A stretch of 49,727 nucleotides of DNA from Armatimonadota bacterium (lineage in GTDB: Bacteria; Sysuimicrobiota; Sysuimicrobiia; Sysuimicrobiales; Humicultoraceae), in the NCBI GenBank assembly GCA_016869025.1, contig VGFA01000021.1, positions 1 through 49,727 of the forward strand, given 5' to 3'. A program made the translations under genes and the position numbers. Of this stretch, positions 22,373 to 31,201 are shown one piece after another. A model generated the notes under the pieces. That model was not told where the DNA came from. It did no database searches and saw only the letters and a program-made list of their open reading frames with translations. The stretch's first letter is position 1; the number at the start of each line of letters is the position of its first letter.

Positions 22373-23422
22373 GTGGCATTTCGCGACGTCGTCAACCAGG
22401 ATCACGCCATCCTCTTGTTCCGGTCCGCGGTCCGCGCCGGAAAAGTTGGGCATGCCTACCTTCTGGTAGGTCCCAAGGGCGTGGGGCGGAGGACGCTGGC
22501 GCTGGCGTTCGCGCAGTTCCTCAACTGCGATCGGCCGGACGGCGACGCGTGCGGCGAGTGCGATCCGTGCCGGCGAATCGTCTCGGGCAACCACCCCGAC
22601 GTGCGGATCCTCGACGTGGCGCACGACAAGTTCTTCGAGGCGCCAGAGAAGGACTACCGGGGCAAGGAGATCCCGATCGATCAGATCCGCGCCCTACGGC
22701 AGGATGCCGCGTACGCGCCCTACCAGGGCCGGCGCAAGGTCTACATCATCGCCGACGCCGAGCGGCTGAACCCGAACTCGTCCAACAGCCTGCTCAAGAT
22801 CCTGGAGGAGCCGCCGGAGCGGATCACCTTCATCCTGATCGCCGAGTCGGCCGTGGCCCTGCTGCCTACGATCGTGTCCCGCTGCCAGCTCGTGCGGTGT
22901 ACCTACCTGAGGGCCGACCAGATCGAGCGGGCGCTGGTCGAGCGGTGGAAGGTTGACGAGGGACGGGCCGGCGTGATCTCCGCGCTGGCCGACGGCCGGC
23001 TGGGCCGCGCGCGGGAATGGGTGGATTCCGAGGAACGGCTGGCAGCGAGGGACCGGCTGCTGGATCTGCTGCCCGCGCTGGAGGAGGGCGACCTGCTTGT
23101 CCGGCTCGACGCGGCCGAGGCGCTGGTGAAGGAGACGCAGGGCAAGGAAGGCGACCTGCTGCCCCAGTTACTAGACCTGGCCGTGCTGTGGTACCGGGAC
23201 CTGCTGGTCTGGAAGCAGCTCCAGGAGCCCGCGCTGCTTGTCAACCGCGACCGGCAGTCCCAAATCGCGAGATTGGCCGTGGAGTACGGCGAGGCGATGC
23301 TGGGCGCGCGCATCGAAGCGGTCGAGGCGGCGAAGGAGTCGCTGCGGCGGAACGTGAACGCGCGGCTTGCGCTGGAGAAGCTGTTCCTTTCGTTCGGGCC
23401 GGCCCCGGTGGCGGCGCCCTAG
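22373..23422 (+). CDS. holB: DNA polymerase III delta' subunit
   Basis: A 349-residue clamp-loader subunit. It begins FRDVVNQDHAILLFRSAVRAG and has the P-loop-like GPKGVGRRTLALAFA, in which the usual Walker lysine is Arg; delta' subunits often do not hydrolyse ATP. It then has a zinc ribbon with four Cys (NCDRPDGDACGECDPC), KVYIIADAERLNPNSSNSLLKILEEPP and LLPTIVSRCQLVRC. It would help load the beta clamp. GTG 22373 follows GGGGGAG. Its stop codon shares CTAG with the stop of the rRNA methyltransferase gene on the other strand. Confidence 0.94.
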   Translation: MAFRDVVNQDHAILLFRSAVRAGKVGHAYLLVGPKGVGRRTLALAFAQFLNCDRPDGDACGECDPCRRIVSGNHPDVRILDVAHDKFFEAPEKDYRGKEIPIDQIRALRQDAAYAPYQGRRKVYIIADAERLNPNSSNSLLKILEEPPERITFILIAESAVALLPTIVSRCQLVRCTYLRADQIERALVERWKVDEGRAGVISALADGRLGRAREWVDSEERLAARDRLLDLLPALEEGDLLVRLDAAEALVKETQGKEGDLLPQLLDLAVLWYRDLLVWKQLQEPALLVNRDRQSQIARLAVEYGEAMLGARIEAVEAAKESLRRNVNARLALEKLFLSFGPAPVAAP

Positions 23423-24621
23423 AACACCTGCAGCAGGAAGCACTTGAGGTAGCGGGTCTCGGGCATCGTGGCCAGCATGGGATGATCCCGCGCCTGGGAT
23501 CTGAACTCCACCAGGCGCATCTCCCGCCCCGCGTCCCGTGCGGCCTCCAGCAGCGTCAACCACATCGTCTGCTCGTCCACGTGCCACGAGCACGAGCAGC
23601 TCACCAGAAACCCCTCGGGTCGAAGCAGGCGGAGACCGCTGAGGTTGATCTCCTTGTATCCGGCGAGCGCCTTGGGCACGGCGTGCCTGCTGCGGGCGAA
23701 CGCCGGGGGATCGAGGATGACCAGGTCGTAGCGCTCCCCTGACTGCGCCAGGTCCCGCATCGCGTCGAAGGCATCGGCCTCCCTATAGAGACAGCGCCCG
23801 CCCACACCGTTCATCTCGGCGTGGGCACTGGCCGCGGCAACGGCCTCGGCGCTGGCATCCAGACCGAGCACGGAACCGGCGCCTCCCAGGGCGGAGTGGA
23901 TCCCGAAGGCGCCGGCGTAGCAGAACGCGTCCAGGACCCGTGCGCCGTGCGCAAAGGGACCGATGGCAAGCCGGTTCTCCCGCTGATCGCAGAACCATCC
24001 GGTCTTCTGGCCCGTCGCAATATCCACCAGGAATCGGGCCGGGCCTTCCTGGATCTCGATCTGCGTCGCGGACTCACCACGGGCGAACTGCCGGTAGAGA
24101 GGGAGTCCTTCCAGGGTGCGGCTTCGGGCGTCGTTGCGGAGGTAGACCGTCCCGGCGCCGGTCCGATCTTCCATCAGCGCCACCAGCAGGTCTGCCAGTA
24201 CCTCCCGGCGGCGCTCCATCCCCGCAGTGAGCGTCTGCATCACCAGCACATCGCCGTAGCGGTCCACGATCAACCCGGGTAGCAGGTCTCCCTCTCCGAA
24301 GACCAGCCGGTAGGCGCTGGTCCCGGAGACGACCCTCCCCCGGAGGGCGATCGCGGCTTCCAGACGGCGCCCCAGGAACCTGTCGTCTATGGGCTCCTCC
24401 TGGTGGGTCAAGATCCGGACCCGGATCTTGGACTGCGGGTTGAAGTAGCCGCGGCCGAGGAACCACCCGCGCGGCGTGCAGACGTCCACGATGTCACCGG
24501 CCTCCGGCCGGCCTTCGACCAGGCCGATCTCTCCCCCATAGACCCAGAGGTGGCCGGTTTCGATCCGCTCCTCGCGGCCGCCGCGCAGCAGCACCCGTCC
24601 GGTTACGCGCTCCCCCGTCAC
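23419..24621 (-). CDS. RlmI-like class I 23S rRNA (cytosine-C5) methyltransferase
   Basis: A 400-residue protein with an N-terminal PUA-like RNA-binding domain (residues 8-85, GRVLLRGGREERIETGHLWVYGGEI) and an S-adenosylmethionine-dependent methyltransferase domain. Motifs are GWFCDQRENR, VLDAFCYAGAFGIHSALGG (SAM site, near 231), ILDPPAFARSR and LVSCSCSWHV. The family includes RlmI, which makes m5C in 23S rRNA, and relatives with other sites; the precise target is not readable. It starts with GTG after AGGAGG. It diverges from the IclR gene and overlaps holB at its stop. Confidence 0.9.
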   Translation of the reverse strand: MTGERVTGRVLLRGGREERIETGHLWVYGGEIGLVEGRPEAGDIVDVCTPRGWFLGRGYFNPQSKIRVRILTHQEEPIDDRFLGRRLEAAIALRGRVVSGTSAYRLVFGEGDLLPGLIVDRYGDVLVMQTLTAGMERRREVLADLLVALMEDRTGAGTVYLRNDARSRTLEGLPLYRQFARGESATQIEIQEGPARFLVDIATGQKTGWFCDQRENRLAIGPFAHGARVLDAFCYAGAFGIHSALGGAGSVLGLDASAEAVAAASAHAEMNGVGGRCLYREADAFDAMRDLAQSGERYDLVILDPPAFARSRHAVPKALAGYKEINLSGLRLLRPEGFLVSCSCSWHVDEQTMWLTLLEAARDAGREMRLVEFRSQARDHPMLATMPETRYLKCFLLQVF

Positions 24622-24680
24622 ACTGCCTCCTGCGTCCGGTGGCGCACCATGGCTGGTGGAGTTCCATGGTGGGAGGGTTT

Positions 24681-24701
24681 ACCCTTCCGGCGCCGAAGGG
24701 T
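24681..24701. promoter_or_regulatory. Perfect 7-7-7 inverted repeat upstream of the IclR gene
   Basis: ACCCTTC and GAAGGGT flank a 7-base centre that is itself GC-palindromic (GGCGCC). It sits midway in the 107-base gap between the divergent rlmI-like and IclR genes. It may be an extra operator or an RNA hairpin; there is no T-run, so a terminator is unlikely. Confidence 0.45.
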
Positions 24702-24720
24702 CTGCTGGAATAGAAACGAG

Positions 24721-24737
24721 GTTTCACAATGCGAAAC
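24721..24737 (+). promoter_or_regulatory. IclR-type operator overlapping the regulator's own start codon
   Basis: GTTTCACAATGCGAAAC is a 17-bp inverted repeat with one mismatched pair, and its form (half-sites around a CA-A-TG centre) is typical of IclR-family operators. The central ATG (24729-24731) is the start codon of the IclR gene, so binding would directly cover the 5' end of the gene. Confidence 0.65.
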
Positions 24738-25541
24738 ACGGGCCGGGCCCGGGAGAAGCGCCCCAACGCGTGGCACCTGGTTCAATCGGTAGACCGGGCG
24801 CTTTCGCTGCTGGATCTTCTCGGAAACGGGAACGCCAGTTTGGGCATCAGCGAGTTCTCGAGGGCAACGGGCCTGAGCAAGGCCGTCGTGTTCCGTCTCG
24901 TGCGGACGCTGGAACGGCACGGCTACGTGACGCAGTCCGAAGACCGCCGGTACGCGCTCGGGACCAAGCCGCTCGAGCTTGCAAGCGTCGTGCTCCACCG
25001 TTTTGACGTCCGCCAGGTCGCACGCTCAACGATGCTGGATCTTGCCGAGCGCACCGGCGAGTCGGTGGTGCTGACGGCTCCCAGCCGGGACGGGGTGATC
25101 TGCCTCGACACGGTAGACGGCCCGCAGCAGATCAGGGTGAGCTTTCGGCTGGGAAGGATCACTCCCTGGCACGCGGGCGCCGCCGGAAAGATCCACCTGG
25201 CGCATCAACCCGACATCGCGATCCGGCAGGTGATCGCCAGAGGACTCCCACGGCACACCGCGCGTACGGTTACGAACAAGAGCAGGTTGCTCCGAGACCT
25301 CGCACGGATTCGCCACGACGGATACGCGTTCACGGTGGGGGAGTTCGACGACGGGGTTGCCGCAATCAGCGCTCCCATCGTGGACTCACGGAGGGAGGTC
25401 GTCGCCGCCCTAAGCATCGGCGGCCCGGCCTTCAGGTTCGGTGACGACCGTGTGCCCTACCTGATCGGGGAAGTGCGGCGGGCCGCCGACGAGGTCTCGA
25501 AGCGGATGCTTGGTAGTCCCGTCGTCCCGCAGGGCCGTTGA
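24729..25541 (+). CDS. IclR-family transcriptional regulator
   Basis: A 270-residue regulator with an N-terminal winged helix (QSVDRALSLLDLLGN, GISEFSRATGLSKAVVFRLVRTLERHGYV, residues 18-65) and a C-terminal ligand-binding GAF-like domain (residues 80-260). The latter shows LGRITPWHAGAAGKIHLAH, YAFTVGEFDDGVAAISAPI and VVAALSIGGPAFRF. IclR proteins sense small organic acids or aromatic catabolites. The gene lies immediately upstream of and co-oriented with a peptide/nickel-type importer, a NicX-like enzyme and a racemase, so it probably controls that catabolic operon and itself through the palindrome at its start. No ribosome site is clear, and a leaderless or very short 5' end is possible. 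Confidence 0.92.
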   Translation: MRNTGRAREKRPNAWHLVQSVDRALSLLDLLGNGNASLGISEFSRATGLSKAVVFRLVRTLERHGYVTQSEDRRYALGTKPLELASVVLHRFDVRQVARSTMLDLAERTGESVVLTAPSRDGVICLDTVDGPQQIRVSFRLGRITPWHAGAAGKIHLAHQPDIAIRQVIARGLPRHTARTVTNKSRLLRDLARIRHDGYAFTVGEFDDGVAAISAPIVDSRREVVAALSIGGPAFRFGDDRVPYLIGEVRRAADEVSKRMLGSPVVPQGR

Positions 25542-25596
25542 AACGATAGGCCGTCCGGACTGCAGTGAAATCGCAGGGAAGCGAGGTGAGGACGAG

Positions 25597-27210
25597 GTGG
25601 TCAGCGAGGTAGCAAGGCAGAGAGTGCCAGGCACGGTCGTGGCGGCGTGGGTGATACTGGCTCTGTGCGCCGTCCCCGTCTCGGTGTCCTCCCAGGTTCG
25701 GGAGGTTCCGTTCACTCACATCGAGCAGCAGATCGTCACGGCTATCGACCCGCAGGCAGCTGTGGATGAGAGCAGCCTTCACTCGGCGATCAACCTGTAT
25801 GATCCTCTTCTCTATCCAGACGTGGAGAAGGGTTCGATGGAGCCGCGGGCGCACTTGGCGGAGTCATGGACCATCTCGCCCGACGGGAAGACATACACCT
25901 TCAAGCTCCGCCGTGGCGTGAAGTTCCACAGCGGCCGCGAGATGAGCGCCGAGGACGTGGTCTTCTCGATGGACCGCGCGCTTCGGCTGAAGCGCGGCTT
26001 CTCCTGGACCTGGACACCCGTGCTCGATGTTGGGCGGACCAAGGCGGTTGACAGGCACACCGTGCGGTTCGAGCTCAAAGATGCCTACGCGCCCTTCCTC
26101 GGAACGCTACTCGTCTTCTTCGTCATGGACAAGGACCTGATCATGGCGAACCTCCGTCCCGGTCCTCACGGCGAGTTCGGGGACTACGGCGCGGCCATGC
26201 TGGAGCGAACGGACGCCGGCTCCGGTCCCTACCGCATGGAGCGATGGGAGCGCGCCACAGAGATGGTCATGGCACGCTTCGACGACTACTGGCGCGGCTG
26301 GAAGCCCGGCCAGATAACGAAGGTTTTCTACAAGACGGTCATGGAGGAAGCCACGGTCAAGACCCTGATCATGGCGGGGCAGGCCGACATGGTAAACCAG
26401 TGGCTCTCCCCCATCAGCTTCCAGGAGCTCAAAGTGCCCGGGATCGTCGTCAAGGAGGATCCCAGCGTACAGCTGTTCCACCTGCCGATGAACACGAAGA
26501 AGGCGCCGCTGGACAACGTCAAGGTTCGCCAGGCGATCTCGCACGTCTTCAACTACGACATCGCCATCCAGCAGATCTTCATCGGGGCCACGAAGGCAAA
26601 GGGGCCGGTGCCGGTTCGGGTACCGGGCTGGAACCCGCAGGTGCCCACATACGGTCGAAATGTAGCCAGGGCAAAGCAGCTGATGGCCGAGTCCGGTATC
26701 AGGCCGGGTGACATCACGCTGGAGTACCTGTGGCTGCCCGCGATCCCGATGCAGCGGCTCATCGGGCTGCTGCTCAAGAGCAACCTCGAGGAGATCGGGA
26801 TCAAGCTGGACATGATCTCAGAGCCATGGGCCAGGGTTGTGGAGCGCGCCGTTAAGGTCGAGACCACCCCGCACCTCACGGCGATCTTCGACACGCTGAA
26901 GTACCCGCACGTGGACAGCCACACATACGGCATGTACCACCCGAGCTGCTGGGGTACGTTCAGGTGCATGAGCTTCTACGAGAACCCAACGGCGACGAGG
27001 CTGCTTGAGCAGGCCCGGCGGTCGGTGGACACCAAGGAGCAGATGCGGCTCTACATGGAGGCGCAGGTCGTGATAGGAAGGGACGCGCCGAGCCTCTACA
27101 TCGCGAACCCGCTGCACAGGATCGCCTTCCGGGACTACGTCAAGGGATACCGCTACGTGGGGCTGCTGGGATTCGACACCGCTTTCTATGACTTCACCAT
27201 AGCCCGATAG
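25597..27210 (+). CDS. ABC transporter substrate-binding protein, family 5 (peptide/nickel type)
   Basis: A 537-residue extracytoplasmic binding protein. The signal peptide is VVAAWVILALCAVPVSVSSQ without a lipobox Cys. Family 5 features are the LYDPLLYPDVEKGSMEPRAHLAESW stretch (split here), GKTYTFKLRRGVKFHSGREMSAEDVVFSMDRA, and AGQADMVNQWLSPI. Family members carry peptides, nickel, sugars or opines, so the cargo cannot be read from sequence. GTG 25597 is chosen because AGGTGAGG precedes it and the signal peptide follows; the frame is open further upstream. It starts 55 bases after the IclR stop. A strong hairpin follows its stop, a common way to keep binding-protein mRNA more abundant than permease mRNA. 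Confidence 0.93.
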   Translation: MVSEVARQRVPGTVVAAWVILALCAVPVSVSSQVREVPFTHIEQQIVTAIDPQAAVDESSLHSAINLYDPLLYPDVEKGSMEPRAHLAESWTISPDGKTYTFKLRRGVKFHSGREMSAEDVVFSMDRALRLKRGFSWTWTPVLDVGRTKAVDRHTVRFELKDAYAPFLGTLLVFFVMDKDLIMANLRPGPHGEFGDYGAAMLERTDAGSGPYRMERWERATEMVMARFDDYWRGWKPGQITKVFYKTVMEEATVKTLIMAGQADMVNQWLSPISFQELKVPGIVVKEDPSVQLFHLPMNTKKAPLDNVKVRQAISHVFNYDIAIQQIFIGATKAKGPVPVRVPGWNPQVPTYGRNVARAKQLMAESGIRPGDITLEYLWLPAIPMQRLIGLLLKSNLEEIGIKLDMISEPWARVVERAVKVETTPHLTAIFDTLKYPHVDSHTYGMYHPSCWGTFRCMSFYENPTATRLLEQARRSVDTKEQMRLYMEAQVVIGRDAPSLYIANPLHRIAFRDYVKGYRYVGLLGFDTAFYDFTIAR

Positions 27211-27216
27211 GTAACC

Positions 27217-27241
27217 GGGGGGTGGCCGCCGGCCACCCCCC
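27217..27241 (+). promoter_or_regulatory. Strong intercistronic hairpin after the binding-protein gene
   Basis: An uninterrupted 11-bp stem, GGGGGGTGGCC with GGCCACCCCCC, around a 3-base loop begins 7 bases after the stop codon. There is no T-run, so it is more likely to protect the upstream mRNA or partly attenuate transcription than to act as a full terminator. Confidence 0.75.
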
Positions 27242-27257
27242 ATCAGAGTGCGCGAGG

Positions 27258-28268
27258 ATGAGCTTTCGCACGTACCTTCTGCGGCGCATACTCCACATCA
27301 TCCCGGTGATGGTGGGGCTCTCGATCCTCATCTTCACCATCTCCCGCGTCATCCCGGGCGACCCCGTGCGCCTGGCCCTGGGACCCGAGGCGACGGTCGA
27401 GCAGGTGGAGCAGCTCCGCCACCAGATGGGGCTGGACCGGCCGCTGCACGTGCAGTATCTCAACTATGTCGGAGGGCTCCTGCGCGGGGATTTCGGCTAC
27501 TCACTGCGCACCCACCGGAACGTGACGAAGGACCTCATCGACTTCTTCCCGGCAACCCTGGAGCTGACGACGGTCGCGATGGCGATATCGATCGCGGTCG
27601 GCGTGCCCCTGGGGATCATCTCCGCCGTGCGGAAGGACTCGATGGGAGACCACGCCAGCAGGCTCGTCGCCCTGGCGGGGGTTGCGCTGCCGCGGTTCTG
27701 GCTGGCGATCCTCCTCCAGATCGTGTTTGCCTACAAGTTGGGGCTCCTGCCGACGATAGGGCGAGGACCCGCGCCGCCCGTGGCGATCACCGGGTTCTAC
27801 CTGGTGGACAGCCTGCTTGTGCTCGATATCCGATCCTTTCTGGTCTCCGCGAAGCACATCGCGATGCCGGCCTTCGCGCTGTCGGTGGGCACGCTGGCGC
27901 AGATCATGCGCCTGATCCGAGCCAGCATGATAGACGAGACGCGAAGAGACTATGCGCTCGCCGCCCGATCCTACGGCCTGCCGGCCAACCTGATAGTCTA
28001 CAAGTATATGTTGAAGAACGCCTTCACGGCGACGCTTACCATCATCGGCCTGAGCTATGGTTTCCTGCTGGGCAACGCATTTCTCGTCGAATACGTCTTC
28101 GCTTGGCCGGGCCTGGCTTTCTACGGGGTGGATGCGCTGCTCTTCAAGGACTTCAACGGTGTCATCGCGGTGACACTGGTCATAGGCATGGCGTTCGCGC
28201 TTGTCAACCTGCTGGTTGACATCCTCTACGGGTATATCGACCCGAGGGTACGGTACGGGGAGAGATGA
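27258..28268 (+). CDS. ABC transporter permease, DppB/OppB type
   Basis: A 336-residue permease with six predicted helices. Typical features are an N-terminal helix YLLRRILHIIPVMVGLSILIF, the extracellular PGDPVRLALGP segment, and the MGLDRPLHVQYLNYVGGLLRGDFGYS stretch (split). The EAA loop follows (DETRRDYALAARSYGLPANLIVYKY), which docks on the ATPase. It forms the importer channel with the DppC-type partner whose ATG overlaps its stop (ATGA). ATG 27258 follows GAGG; an upstream in-frame start would run into the hairpin region. Confidence 0.94.
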   Translation: MSFRTYLLRRILHIIPVMVGLSILIFTISRVIPGDPVRLALGPEATVEQVEQLRHQMGLDRPLHVQYLNYVGGLLRGDFGYSLRTHRNVTKDLIDFFPATLELTTVAMAISIAVGVPLGIISAVRKDSMGDHASRLVALAGVALPRFWLAILLQIVFAYKLGLLPTIGRGPAPPVAITGFYLVDSLLVLDIRSFLVSAKHIAMPAFALSVGTLAQIMRLIRASMIDETRRDYALAARSYGLPANLIVYKYMLKNAFTATLTIIGLSYGFLLGNAFLVEYVFAWPGLAFYGVDALLFKDFNGVIAVTLVIGMAFALVNLLVDILYGYIDPRVRYGER

Positions 28269-29140
28269 TGGTGCGGGCAGACGAGTGGCGGAAGATGTGG
28301 TTCCGCTTCCGCCAATCAACCCTGTCGGTCATCGGGCTGGCGATAGTGGTCCTTATAGTCGGTGCGGCGATTCTCGCCCCCTACATCGCCCCCCACCCAA
28401 GACACGCCGGATCGTTCGTGAACTTCGAGGCCAGTCTCAAGCCGCCGTCGCGGACCCACATCATGGGAACCGATGACGCGGGGCGTGACATCCTATCCAG
28501 GGTCTTCTTCGGGGCCCGGATCTCGATGACGCTCGGGGTGGCCGTCCTGCTCCTGTCGGTGTTGATCGGGGTGCCGCTGGGGCTTGTGGCCGGCTATTGG
28601 GGGGGCCGATTGGGCGGCGTGATCATGCGGATCACCGACGTCTTTTTGGCCGTGCCGCCGATAGCGCTGGCGCTGGCCGTGACCGTGGCCCTCCGCCCCA
28701 ACCTGACGAACGCGATGCTTGCCATCTCCTTTGCCTGGTGGCCCTGGTACACTCGGCTCGTCTACGGGCAGGTGCTCTCACTCCGCGAAGAGCAGTTCGT
28801 GGAGGCGAGCCGCGGGTTGGGCGCGGGGCCGATGCGGACTGCCTTTCATGAGATACTCCCCAACGTCTGGTCGCCAATACTGATAAAGGCCACCCTCGAC
28901 ATGGGGTTCGTCATCCTGACCGCCTCTGGGTTGAGCTTCCTGGGACTGGGCGCCCAGCCTCCGACGCCCGAATGGGGCACGATGATCGCCGAGGGGCGTA
29001 GCTACCTTCCCGGCCACTGGTGGACCGCGACATTTCCGGGTCTTGCGATCTTCGCAGCAGTGTTGGGCTTCAACCTGCTCGGTGACGGGCTGCGCGACGT
29101 ATTCGACGTCCACATAGAGCAGTGGCGGGCGGGGTCGTAG
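28265..29140 (+). CDS. ABC transporter permease, DppC/OppC type
   Basis: A 291-residue permease. It opens with a cytoplasmic basic stretch and helix VIGLAIVVLIVGAAILAPYI, then IMGTDDAGRDILSRVFFGAR (the DppC signature), membrane helices, and the EAA loop REEQFVEASRGLGAGPMRTAFHEILPN. SGLSFLGLGAQPPTPEWGTMI near the C-terminus is characteristic. It pairs with the DppB-type permease and is followed by two ATPase genes, giving a complete importer. Confidence 0.94.
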   Translation: MMVRADEWRKMWFRFRQSTLSVIGLAIVVLIVGAAILAPYIAPHPRHAGSFVNFEASLKPPSRTHIMGTDDAGRDILSRVFFGARISMTLGVAVLLLSVLIGVPLGLVAGYWGGRLGGVIMRITDVFLAVPPIALALAVTVALRPNLTNAMLAISFAWWPWYTRLVYGQVLSLREEQFVEASRGLGAGPMRTAFHEILPNVWSPILIKATLDMGFVILTASGLSFLGLGAQPPTPEWGTMIAEGRSYLPGHWWTATFPGLAIFAAVLGFNLLGDGLRDVFDVHIEQWRAGS

Positions 29141-29142
29141 CG

Positions 29143-30141
29143 ATGGACCGCGCGCTGCTGGACGTTCGCGGTCTACGGATCCACCTCCTCACCTACGAGG
29201 GGCGCGCCCGCACCATCAACGGCGTTGACCTTGCCGTGGCCAGGGGCGAGAGCGTGGCTCTGGTGGGAGAGACCGGCTGCGGCAAGTCGGTGACGGCCAA
29301 GGCGATAATGGGCCTGCTGCCGCCCAACGCCGAGGTCGTCTCAGGGACCGTGAAGTTCAAGGGCCGGGACCTGCTGCGCCTGCCTGAGTCGGAGAGCCGC
29401 ACGATACGCGGTCGCCAGATCGCCATGGTGTTCCAGGATCCCTCCACGGCCCTGAACCCCGTGTTCACGGTGGGCGAGCAACTCAGCGACGTGCTCGTCT
29501 GGCAGGGCGCGAGCCGCGCTGTTCCTGGCCGCCGGAGGGACGGCGGGGTCCGCGCGCGGTGCGTTGAGCTGCTCCGGCTCGTGCGGATCCCGGATCCCGA
29601 AGGGATGCTCAGCCGGTTTCCGGTGGAGCTATCCGGCGGTATGCGCCAGCGCGTGCTCATCGCGCTGGCCCTGGCCGGTCGGCCGGAGCTGCTGATCGCC
29701 GATGAGCTGGGAACCGCGCTCGACGTGTCGGTCCAGGATCAGATCCTCGGTGAGCTGACCGAGCTCGTGCGCGGCCAGGACCTCTCGGTCCTCTACATAA
29801 CCCACAACCTGGGCGTCGCCCGTATGGTATCAGACCGGATCTACGTGATGTACGGGGGAGAGATAGCCGAGGTGGCTCCCACAGGGGAGATGTTCAGCCG
29901 GCAGTACCACCCGTACTCACAGGGCCTGCTCGCGGCGGTGCCCCGTCTGACCGGTACCATAGGCAGCGGCATAGAGGGTCGCATTCCCGACTACATCGCG
30001 CCGCCTCCGGGCTGCCGCTTCTCACCACGCTGTTCTGCCCGCATGGAGGTGTGTGACGGGCAGGTTCCGCCGGCGGTGGACATCGGGCCGGGCCGGCGGG
30101 TGGCGTGCCACCTCTACGGCCAGCACGCAGGAGGCGGGTAG
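29143..30141 (+). CDS. Oligopeptide/nickel-type ABC transporter ATPase, DppD type
   Basis: A 332-residue ATPase. Walker A is GETGCGKSVTAKAIMGLLPP (near 42), the Q-loop lies in MVFQDPSTALNPVFTVGEQL, the signature is LSGGMRQRVLIALAL, and the H-loop is YITHNLGVARMVSD. A C-terminal oligopeptide-ABC extension (PPPGCRFSPRCSARMEVC) carries three Cys of the Dpp-type metal cluster region. Walker B reads LLIADELGTALDVSVQ rather than the usual ADEPTTALD, an uncommon Pro-Thr to Leu-Gly change. ATG 29143 begins the conserved domain; a GTG 21 bases upstream is an alternative. The next gene overlaps its stop by one base. Confidence 0.92.
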   Translation: MDRALLDVRGLRIHLLTYEGRARTINGVDLAVARGESVALVGETGCGKSVTAKAIMGLLPPNAEVVSGTVKFKGRDLLRLPESESRTIRGRQIAMVFQDPSTALNPVFTVGEQLSDVLVWQGASRAVPGRRRDGGVRARCVELLRLVRIPDPEGMLSRFPVELSGGMRQRVLIALALAGRPELLIADELGTALDVSVQDQILGELTELVRGQDLSVLYITHNLGVARMVSDRIYVMYGGEIAEVAPTGEMFSRQYHPYSQGLLAAVPRLTGTIGSGIEGRIPDYIAPPPGCRFSPRCSARMEVCDGQVPPAVDIGPGRRVACHLYGQHAGGG

Positions 30142-31187
30142 TGGCCCTCGTCGAGGCCAGGGACATCGTCAAGCACTTCCCGATCACCGCGGGACTCCTG
30201 CACCGCAAGGTGGGTGACGTGAAGGCGGTTGACGGCGTCAGCATTTCCGTGGAGGCAGGCACAACGCTGGCCCTGGTAGGCGAGACCGGATCGGGGAAGA
30301 CGACACTGGCCAGGATAGTGGTTCGGCTGCTGCCGCCGACCGCGGGCCGGATCTTCTTCGATGGCAGTGAGATCACAGGGCTCAACGATGAGGCGCTGCG
30401 ACCCTTCAGGAGGCAGGCGCAGATCGTCTTCCAGAACCCCGCTTCCTCGCTTAACCCTCGCCACCGCGTGAAGGAGATCCTTGAGGAGCCCCTGCTGATC
30501 CACCGCATCGGCACTCCCCCGAAGCGCTGGCGCAGGGTGGAGGAGCTGCTCGAAACCGTGGAGCTGCCGCCCAGGGACTTCGTGCTCCGCTATTCCCACT
30601 CACTGAGCGGCGGGCAGCGCCAGCGCGTGGCCGTAGCCCGCGCGCTCGCGCTGGAGCCCCGGTTCATCGTCCTGGACGAGCCCACGGCCGCGCTCGATGT
30701 GTCCGTCCAGGCCAAGATCATAGGGCTGCTGCGACGGCTGCAGTGTGAGATGCGCCTGGCCTACCTGGTCATCTCTCACGATCTCAGCCTGATGCGGAAC
30801 TTTGCCGATGTGATTGCGGTCATGTACCTGGGCAGGGTTGTGGAGGCGGCTCCGATGGCCGACCTGTTCCACCATTCAGCCCACCCCTACACGCGGGCCC
30901 TGCTCTCCGCCATTCCCACGGTCTCCGACGAGGAGAGCGCGCTGATTCCTGAGAAGATCGTGCTGACCGGGGAGGTTCCGAGTCCCGCACGCGTGCCGTC
31001 GGGATGTCCGTTTCATCCGCGGTGCTACGCGCGCATCGAGCCGTGCGATCGGGTCGTTCCCGACGCGATCTCCATCGCACAGGGCCACAGCGTCAGGTGC
31101 ATCCTCTATGATCCCGCTTACGGCAGAGGCGGACTGCGCGGTATCCCCAGGGCAGGTCCAACAGAAGGGGCAGATGGAGTGGATTGA
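30141..31187 (+). CDS. Oligopeptide/nickel-type ABC transporter ATPase, DppF type
   Basis: A 348-residue ATPase. DIVKHFPI and LLHRKVGDVKAVDGVSI mark the DppF/OppF class. Walker A is GETGSGKTTLARIVVRLLPP, the Q-loop lies in IVFQNPASSLNPRHRVKEIL, the signature is LSGGQRQRVAVARALALEP, Walker B is IVLDEPTAALDVSVQ, and the H-loop is VISHDLSLMRNFAD. The C-terminal GCPFHPRCYARIEPC resembles the DppF Cys region. GTG 30141 overlaps the dppD-type stop by one base, with GGAGG upstream. The tail after about residue 325 (GRGGLRGIPRAGPTEG) is unconserved. It completes a five-gene importer. Confidence 0.93.
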   Translation: MALVEARDIVKHFPITAGLLHRKVGDVKAVDGVSISVEAGTTLALVGETGSGKTTLARIVVRLLPPTAGRIFFDGSEITGLNDEALRPFRRQAQIVFQNPASSLNPRHRVKEILEEPLLIHRIGTPPKRWRRVEELLETVELPPRDFVLRYSHSLSGGQRQRVAVARALALEPRFIVLDEPTAALDVSVQAKIIGLLRRLQCEMRLAYLVISHDLSLMRNFADVIAVMYLGRVVEAAPMADLFHHSAHPYTRALLSAIPTVSDEESALIPEKIVLTGEVPSPARVPSGCPFHPRCYARIEPCDRVVPDAISIAQGHSVRCILYDPAYGRGGLRGIPRAGPTEGADGVD

Positions 31188-31201
31188 TAGCGGGGCGATT
31201 G

